DNA from: JAEZAA01 sp964514485
Lineage (GTDB): Bacteria; Pseudomonadota; Gammaproteobacteria; Pseudomonadales; Oleiphilaceae
Reading direction: 5' to 3'
DNA: 10,143 bases
Assembly: GCA_964514485.1 (NCBI GenBank)
Contig: CAZEWG010000071.1
Location: 1-10,143, forward strand
In this document: positions 5,437-10,143 of the stretch, in pieces
Layout: every line of letters begins with the position of its first letter
Position numbering within the stretch: position 1 is the first letter of the stretch
Position numbers and translations under genes: made by a program
Notes under the pieces: model-generated
What the model saw: only the letters and a program-made list of their open reading frames with translations
What the model was told of the DNA's origin: nothing
Database searches by the model: none

Positions 5437-8400
5437 GTTTTCCCAACTTATCGGCCATTGCAGTACGCCAACGGGCCGTCACGCTGTTTTTCCTGATCCT
5501 GGCCATTCTCGCCGGGGTCTATGCGTTTGTTGCCATGGGACGGGCCGAAGACCCCTCCTTTACGGTACGCGCCATGGTGGTCCAGGTGTTTTGGCCCGGT
5601 GCCACCCCCGATGAAATGCAGTCCCAGGTGGTGGATCGCCTGGAAAAGCGCCTGCAGGAAGTCGAGCACCTGTACAAGGTTGAAACCACCATCCGCCCGG
5701 GCCAAGCCAGCCTGATCATCGAGTTTCAGGAATATACCCGCCAAGATAAGGTTCCAGACCTGTTCTACCAGGTCCGCAAGCGGATGCAGGATGAGGCCGA
5801 CAAACTGCCCACGGGCGTGATTGGCCCGATCGTTGACGACGACTTCGGCGATGTCTATTTCAGCCTGATGGCCCTGTCCGCCCCCGGGCTTCCCATGCGC
5901 GAGCTGACCCGCGAGCTGGAGCCGATCCGCGACCGCGCCATGTTGCTGCCCGGCGTGCGCAAGGCGCTGATTCTCGGTGAGCGTACCGAACGGGTATTTA
6001 TTGAATTCGACAATGCTCGCCTGACCAACCTGGGCATTTCGCCCCAGGCCATTTTTACCGCCATTGATGCCCACAACCGTCTGCTGCCGGCGGGGCATCT
6101 CGAAACCCAAGGCCCGCGCCTGTACCTGCGTCTGGACACCAACCTGGCCCAGCTCGATGAACTGGCCGCCGTTCCCATCCAGATCGGCAACCACCTGCTC
6201 AAACTGTCCGACATTGCCACCATCAAACAGGGCTATGAAGACCCGCCCAGCTATCTGGTCCGCTCACGGGGTGAAGACAGCGTGCTGCTGGGCATCGTGA
6301 TGGAAACCGGCGCCAACGGCTTGGAGCTGGGCGAGCATTTGAGCCAGTTCGTTGAGCGGGAACGCAAGGCGCTGCCGCTGGGCATGACCCTGGAAGTGCT
6401 GACCAATCAGGCCGAAGCCATTTCTGCCGCCGTCAACCTGTTCCAATGGAAGTTCCTCGCCGCCGTTACCGTGGTGATGGCGGTCAGTGTGCTGGCCATC
6501 GGCCTGCGTGCCGGGCTGGTGGTGGGTATTGCCGTGCCCCTGACGTTGGGCATTACCTTCCTGATCATGCTGAGCATGAACATCAACCTGGACCGCGTTA
6601 CCCTGGGCGCCCTGATTATCGCGCTGGGGCTGCTGGTGGATGATGCCATCATTGCCATTGAAATGATGCTGGTCAAAATGGAGGCGGGCTGGGAACGGGT
6701 GCGTGCCGCGGCCCATGCCTGGAACGTCACGGCCTCGCCCATGCTGTTTGGCACCCTGGTGACGGTCTCCGGCTTTATCCCCATCGGCTTTGCCCGCTCC
6801 GGTGTGGGGGAATACACCGGCAACATTTTCTGGGTATTGGCCATTTCCCTGATCGTGTCCTGGTTGGTGGCGGTGATTTTCGTGCCCTACCTGGGGGTCA
6901 AAATGCTGCCCCAGGTCACCAAGGGCAGTCATTCCCACGCCAACCTCTACCAAACCCCGCTTTATGTGCGCCTGCGTGGTCTCATTACCTGGTGTGTGAT
7001 CCACCGCAAAACCGTGGTGGCCGGCACGGTGGGCCTGCTGGTGCTATCTGCGGTGGGCATGGCCACGGTGGTGGAGAAACAGTTCTTCCCCGAGTCCGAT
7101 CGCCCCGAGGTGCTGGTCAGTGTCTTCATGCCCCAGGGCACCAGCATTGGCGTGACCGATCAGACCGTGCAAAAGCTCGAGGCGACCCTGGAGACCATGG
7201 AAGAAGTCCGCACCATGTCCGCCTATGTGGGCGCCGGTGCGCCCCGGTTCTTTATTTCAGCCAACCCGGAAATGCCCAACCCGGCGTTCGCCAAGTTGAT
7301 CATTGTCGCCCAGGACACCCATGCCCGTGACCGGATCATCGACCGGCTGAACCAGGACATTCGCAACGGACAGTATCCCGAAGCCCGGGTCCGGGTGTCA
7401 CGCCTGCTCTACGGCCCACCCGTGGAGTGGCCAGTCGCCTTCCGCGTGGTCGGCCCGGATCCCCTGGTACTGCGCAAAATCGGACACCAGATTCGTGATG
7501 TGATGGCCAGCCACCCCAACATCACCAATGCCCATCTGGACTGGGATGAGCGCACTCCCACCCTGCACCTGGCCATGGATACCGAACGCTTGCGCCTGCT
7601 GGGCATGACGCCCCAGGACGTATCGCGGCAAATGCAGTTCCAGTTTGATGGCATCAACGTGACCCAGTTGCGCCAGGATATTCGTACCGTGGAGGTGATC
7701 GCCCGGATGGAGCGGCAAGACGGCCCGCTGGATGGTGACAGCCTGCGCTCCCTGGAAGTGATCACCCCGGATGGCAAGAAGCTGCCCATCGCCCAACTGG
7801 GTCAGATCGAAATCCGTTTTGAAGAGCCGGTCATCAAACGCCACAACCGTCTGCGTGCCCTGGCGATTCAGGGGGAGATTCAAAATGCCCAGCCCAACAA
7901 CGTGAGCATGGAAATCTGGAGATCCTTGGCCGACCTGCGCGCCAGCCTGCCGGCCGGCTACGATTTGGCCATCACCGGCTCCATCGAGAAGTCCGGCAAG
8001 GGTGAAGCGTCCATCCAGAAGCTACAACCCTTGATGCTGGCCATGATGCTGATCTTCATCATGCTGCAGATGCGCTCTTTCTCCGGCACCTTTATGGTGG
8101 TGGCCACCGCCCCCCTGGGGCTGATTGGGGCGGTGCTGGCACTGTTGTTGTTCAGCCAGCCATTTGGCTTCGTCGCCTTGCTGGGTCTGACGGGGCTGGC
8201 GGGTATTCTGATGCGCAACACCCTGATCCTTACCCAGCAGGTGGCGGACAACTTCGAAGCCGGCATGAGCGCCTTTGAGGGCGTGGTGGAAGCTGCGGTG
8301 CAACGGGCTCGTCCGGTAATTCTGACCGCACTGGCGGCGGTGTTCGCCTTCATTCCGCTTACTCAGGACACCTTCTGGGGCCCCCTGGCCTATGTGCTGA

Positions 8401-8495
8401 TCGGCGGGGTGGCAGTGGGGACCGCCATCACCCTGCTGTTCGTCCCGGCGCTCTATGCCCTGTGGTTCAGAATCAATAGAACCGCAGCGGCCTAA
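5433..8495 (+). CDS. RND efflux transporter permease subunit
   Basis: This 1020-residue inner-membrane pump of the AcrB/HAE-RND superfamily exports small molecules using the proton gradient. It has the expected two-fold layout: TM1 (about 13-35), a large periplasmic loop, TM2-TM6 (about 345-490), TM7 (about 525-550), a second periplasmic loop, and TM8-TM12 (about 865-1015). The TM4 proton-relay motif GLLVDDAIIAIE carries Asp403 and Asp404, the counterparts of AcrB Asp407/Asp408. In TM10 the segment LMRN puts Arg928-Asn929 where AcrB has Lys940-Asn941. Two aspartates in TM4 argue for an organic-solute pump rather than a CusA-type metal pump. A GAGGG site (5418-5422) precedes the ATG, which lies within the adaptor stop. 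No outer-membrane factor gene follows. Length and motifs are intact, so I expect a working pump; the substrate is unknown. Confidence 0.95.
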   Translation: MSFPNLSAIAVRQRAVTLFFLILAILAGVYAFVAMGRAEDPSFTVRAMVVQVFWPGATPDEMQSQVVDRLEKRLQEVEHLYKVETTIRPGQASLIIEFQEYTRQDKVPDLFYQVRKRMQDEADKLPTGVIGPIVDDDFGDVYFSLMALSAPGLPMRELTRELEPIRDRAMLLPGVRKALILGERTERVFIEFDNARLTNLGISPQAIFTAIDAHNRLLPAGHLETQGPRLYLRLDTNLAQLDELAAVPIQIGNHLLKLSDIATIKQGYEDPPSYLVRSRGEDSVLLGIVMETGANGLELGEHLSQFVERERKALPLGMTLEVLTNQAEAISAAVNLFQWKFLAAVTVVMAVSVLAIGLRAGLVVGIAVPLTLGITFLIMLSMNINLDRVTLGALIIALGLLVDDAIIAIEMMLVKMEAGWERVRAAAHAWNVTASPMLFGTLVTVSGFIPIGFARSGVGEYTGNIFWVLAISLIVSWLVAVIFVPYLGVKMLPQVTKGSHSHANLYQTPLYVRLRGLITWCVIHRKTVVAGTVGLLVLSAVGMATVVEKQFFPESDRPEVLVSVFMPQGTSIGVTDQTVQKLEATLETMEEVRTMSAYVGAGAPRFFISANPEMPNPAFAKLIIVAQDTHARDRIIDRLNQDIRNGQYPEARVRVSRLLYGPPVEWPVAFRVVGPDPLVLRKIGHQIRDVMASHPNITNAHLDWDERTPTLHLAMDTERLRLLGMTPQDVSRQMQFQFDGINVTQLRQDIRTVEVIARMERQDGPLDGDSLRSLEVITPDGKKLPIAQLGQIEIRFEEPVIKRHNRLRALAIQGEIQNAQPNNVSMEIWRSLADLRASLPAGYDLAITGSIEKSGKGEASIQKLQPLMLAMMLIFIMLQMRSFSGTFMVVATAPLGLIGAVLALLLFSQPFGFVALLGLTGLAGILMRNTLILTQQVADNFEAGMSAFEGVVEAAVQRARPVILTALAAVFAFIPLTQDTFWGPLAYVLIGGVAVGTAITLLFVPALYALWFRINRTAAA

Positions 8496-8501
8496 ACGCC
8501 G

Positions 8502-8553
8502 TGCAGCTTACCGCCCGCTGTCAATCGGCGGTAAGCTGTAAACCTTGTTTTTC
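8502..8553 (+). terminator. Likely terminator of the efflux operon
   Basis: CAGCTTACCGCC (8504-8515) and GGCGGTAAGCTG (8527-8538) make a perfect 12-base stem with an 11-base loop, extendable by a G-T and a T-A pair. It starts a few bases after the permease TAA (8493-8495). The T run comes late (TTGTTTTT, 8546-8553), about 7 bases after the stem, so it is an imperfect intrinsic terminator. The hairpin itself is strong and could also protect the mRNA 3' end. Confidence 0.6.
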
Positions 8554-8742
8554 CCACCGACTTTTCTGGGCTGCATAACGCGCCGCACTCTCCTTTGGCA
8601 TCGTCGGCCTTTTCCTGCGCAACTGTCGCTTTAAATACTCTTCTTTGCCAAATAGAGACAAATTGCTTCCTGCGCTTGCAATGAGAGACCCTCGCCTCAC
8701 ACAACGAGACCTCCCCCGCAAAATAGAACATTTTTTATACAC
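8521..8742 (-). CDS. Doubtful small ORF or gene remnant, up to 73 aa
   Basis: An open frame runs from a GTG at 8742 to TGA at 8521. Its last 45 codons look protein-like: basic and helical, with KRQLRRKRPTMPKESAARYA and KSRWEKQGLQLTAD. The first 28 codons (CSILRGRSRC...) look like chance translation, and there is no good Shine-Dalgarno site at the GTG. The WEKQGL ending faintly recalls small accessory proteins of insertion sequences, but this is not a firm match. It may be the tail of a decayed gene. Its final codons overlap one arm of the hairpin at 8504-8538. I recognise no family and cannot exclude a chance ORF. Confidence 0.2.
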   Translation of the reverse strand: MYKKCSILRGRSRCVRRGSLIASAGSNLSLFGKEEYLKRQLRRKRPTMPKESAARYAAQKSRWEKQGLQLTAD

Positions 8743-8829
8743 ATGAATACATACTAACCGCGAATCCTGATCTATGCTTGAAGTTGCTGACAGAGTTCTT
8801 TGATCACTGTCCTTCTAGATATAACTATT
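8541..8829. other. AT-richer intergenic stretch without a confident gene
   Basis: Between the post-permease hairpin and the next terminator lie about 290 bases that look richer in A+T than either flank, for example TTTTTTATACACATGAATACATACT near 8731-8755. The + strand has no meaningful ORF; the - strand has only the doubtful frame described separately. TGATCA (8801-8806) is a 6-base palindrome, probably chance. No convincing promoter, tRNA, riboswitch or transposon end was seen. Confidence 0.4.
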
Positions 8830-8855
8830 GGAGCTGGTTTCAGCTCCTTTTTTTT
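8830..8855 (+). terminator. Intrinsic (rho-independent) terminator
   Basis: GGAGCTG (8830-8836), loop GTTT, CAGCTCC (8841-8847), followed at once by eight T (8848-8855): a textbook intrinsic terminator on the + strand. The minus strand has no T run after the stem, so it would not serve the MFS gene that ends at 8885. The nearest + strand gene is the permease, 335 bases upstream, which already has its own hairpin. The gene it serves is therefore not evident; it could be read-through from the efflux operon or a short RNA. Confidence 0.85.
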
Positions 8856-8884
8856 ACCTCGCATTCCATGGATCCACGGTCACT

Positions 8885-10135
8885 CTAACCAGCGAGCCCG
8901 TCCGCCCCCGCCGACCTCTTGGCATAACGCACCACCCACGCCAGCATCACCAGCCCCACCAAGGCCGCCACCATAAAGTGCCCGCCATAGCCCAGTGCCT
9001 TGGCGATGGTTCCACTGAGCGCTCCCACCAATCCCGCCAGCACCACCTGAATCCCGGCCTGAAAGGTGAAATCCGCGCCTTCATAACCCAACCGACAATG
9101 AGCCATCATCACCGCAAACAACGCCACGGTAGACATGCCATCAGCAATTTGTTCACACACCACCAGGGCCGACACCACCCAGCTGGATGCCTGTGGAATC
9201 AGCGCCAGGCCAGCTAGGCCCAACGCCTGCAAGCCACCCAGCAGCAACAGCGCCCGATAGGAGCCCAGCCACTTATACAGCAACCCACCCAACAAGGCGC
9301 CGGCAATCCCTGCGCAACTGGCCGCCAAGGTCAGCCCGCCCACCGCACTCAGGCTCCACCCCTGATCCACCAACATCGGTTTAATCATGGGCGAGCCCAG
9401 CGCGTCACCCAGCTTGAACGTCAGCACCACCAACAGCCAGGTGATGATCCCGGGCTGCGCCAGAAATCCCCGGTAATGATGCCAAAGCATGGCAAAACCT
9501 GCTGGCTCCGGGCCGCGACGGGGCTCGGCGAGCAGTGTCGCCTCGGGAAACCGCCACACCGGACCGGTCATCAGCGCAACCAGCAGCGCCAGCCCCAACA
9601 GTGTCCAATGCCAGCCCCAATCATCCACCACCAGCAGCATTAAGCTGCCACTGATAATCATGCCGATCTTGTAGCCACCCACCTGCAGGCTATTGCCCAA
9701 GCCCCGCCAAGAGGCCGGCAGCAACCGCACCGCCAGGCCATCGGTAGCCACGTCCTGGGTGGCCGAAGCCAAGTTGAGAAGCAGTAGTACCGCCATGAGA
9801 GGCCACAGATAAGTTTCAAACAGCATCTGCGGCGGCAGACAAGCCATCAGCACCAACAGCGCCACCACCAGCAATTGCATCGGCAAAATCCAACCCCGCC
9901 GGTGCCCCAGCGGTAATAGCGACCGGCAATCTACCCAAGGTGCCCAAAGCACCTTCAACACCCAGGGCAAGGCCAATAGTTTGAGCAGGCTGATCATGGC
10001 CAGATCCACCCCGTGCTGGCGCATCAGGGCGGGCAAGGCGTGGGCCAAAAGCCCCGAAGGCAACCCCTGGGCGCAATACAGACTGCCCAGAAGCAGCACC
10101 AGTTGAGGCTTGGATAAACGTGGGGAGAGCGGCAT
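8885..10135 (-). CDS. MFS permease of the AmpG/PAT group
   Basis: This is a 416-residue, multi-helix inner-membrane transporter of the major facilitator superfamily, with hydrophobic helices throughout and a basic cytosolic end (RYAKRSAG). The first helices carry YCAQGLPSGLLAHALPALM (20-38) and the block LALPWVLKVLWAPWVD (54-69), matching the AmpG-type loop where other members read KFLWSPLMD. SATQDVATDGLAVRLL (124-139) is the second hallmark of this group. AmpG imports anhydromuropeptides for cell-wall recycling; close relatives of about 415 residues include Pseudomonas AmpP and the siderophore permeases FptX/RhtX, so the substrate is open. The ATG at 10135 gives a normal N-terminus; only 8 upstream bases are visible, so promoter and RBS cannot be judged. 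It ends TAG at 8885, convergent with the efflux operon. Confidence 0.88.
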   Translation of the reverse strand: MPLSPRLSKPQLVLLLGSLYCAQGLPSGLLAHALPALMRQHGVDLAMISLLKLLALPWVLKVLWAPWVDCRSLLPLGHRRGWILPMQLLVVALLVLMACLPPQMLFETYLWPLMAVLLLLNLASATQDVATDGLAVRLLPASWRGLGNSLQVGGYKIGMIISGSLMLLVVDDWGWHWTLLGLALLVALMTGPVWRFPEATLLAEPRRGPEPAGFAMLWHHYRGFLAQPGIITWLLVVLTFKLGDALGSPMIKPMLVDQGWSLSAVGGLTLAASCAGIAGALLGGLLYKWLGSYRALLLLGGLQALGLAGLALIPQASSWVVSALVVCEQIADGMSTVALFAVMMAHCRLGYEGADFTFQAGIQVVLAGLVGALSGTIAKALGYGGHFMVAALVGLVMLAWVVRYAKRSAGADGLAG

Positions 10136-10143
10136 AACAACTC

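Noticed and set aside
5448..7004. Long minus-strand open frames opposite the RND permease (5448-6194, 6264-7004)
   Set aside because: The translations are rich in His/Gln/Gly, typical of antisense frames of membrane-protein genes, and the + strand has a complete permease with all motifs.
8496..8560. Hairpin after the permease as an integron attC site or transposon end
   Set aside because: No attC core sequences, no integrase and no target duplication are seen; a post-gene hairpin with a late T run fits a terminator better.
1..10143. A hidden defence island, prophage or biosynthetic cluster
   Set aside because: All confident genes are housekeeping, regulation or transport; no nuclease, phage, toxin-antitoxin or biosynthetic enzyme is present.

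Overview
The window reads as chromosomal DNA of a GC-rich gammaproteobacterium. The main reason is the order DUF4426 gene - rdgB - hemW - small membrane protein - (convergent) trmB, which resembles the neighbourhood of these genes in Pseudomonas and related marine orders; this match is from memory. Genes are dense, with good Shine-Dalgarno sites. There are no RNA genes, CRISPR arrays or intact mobile elements.

Region 1 (1-2673, + strand) is a compact housekeeping run: the 3' end of a DUF4426 gene, rdgB (removal of non-canonical purine triphosphates), hemW (radical-SAM-fold heme chaperone) overlapping rdgB by 8 bases, and a 167-residue four-helix membrane protein of unknown function. Region 2 (2674-2836) holds a palindromic intergenic repeat next to exactly 100 Ns, so it is an assembly gap. 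Region 3 (2837-3613, - strand) is trmB (tRNA m7G46 methyltransferase). It lacks only its last few codons in the gap, and it has a good sigma70-like promoter and a leader with a perfect inverted repeat.

Region 4 (3628-8540) is an efflux locus. A TetR/AefR-like repressor gene is divergent from a two-gene operon for a lipoprotein membrane-fusion protein and an RND inner-membrane permease, joined by an ATGA overlap. A 19-base palindrome in the divergent intergenic region is the likely operator. No outer-membrane channel gene is present, so the pump probably borrows a TolC/OprM-type channel. A strong stem-loop lies just after the permease stop.

Region 5 (8496-8884) is the largest stretch without a confident gene. 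It holds that stem-loop, a possible small ORF or gene remnant on the - strand, and an excellent + strand intrinsic terminator with no recognised gene in front of it. Region 6 (8885-10135, - strand) is a 12-helix-type MFS permease of the AmpG/PAT group.

I did not find a convincing new multi-gene system. The items most worth checking are the orphan terminator region, the repeat at the gap, the trmB leader hairpin and the TetR operator.
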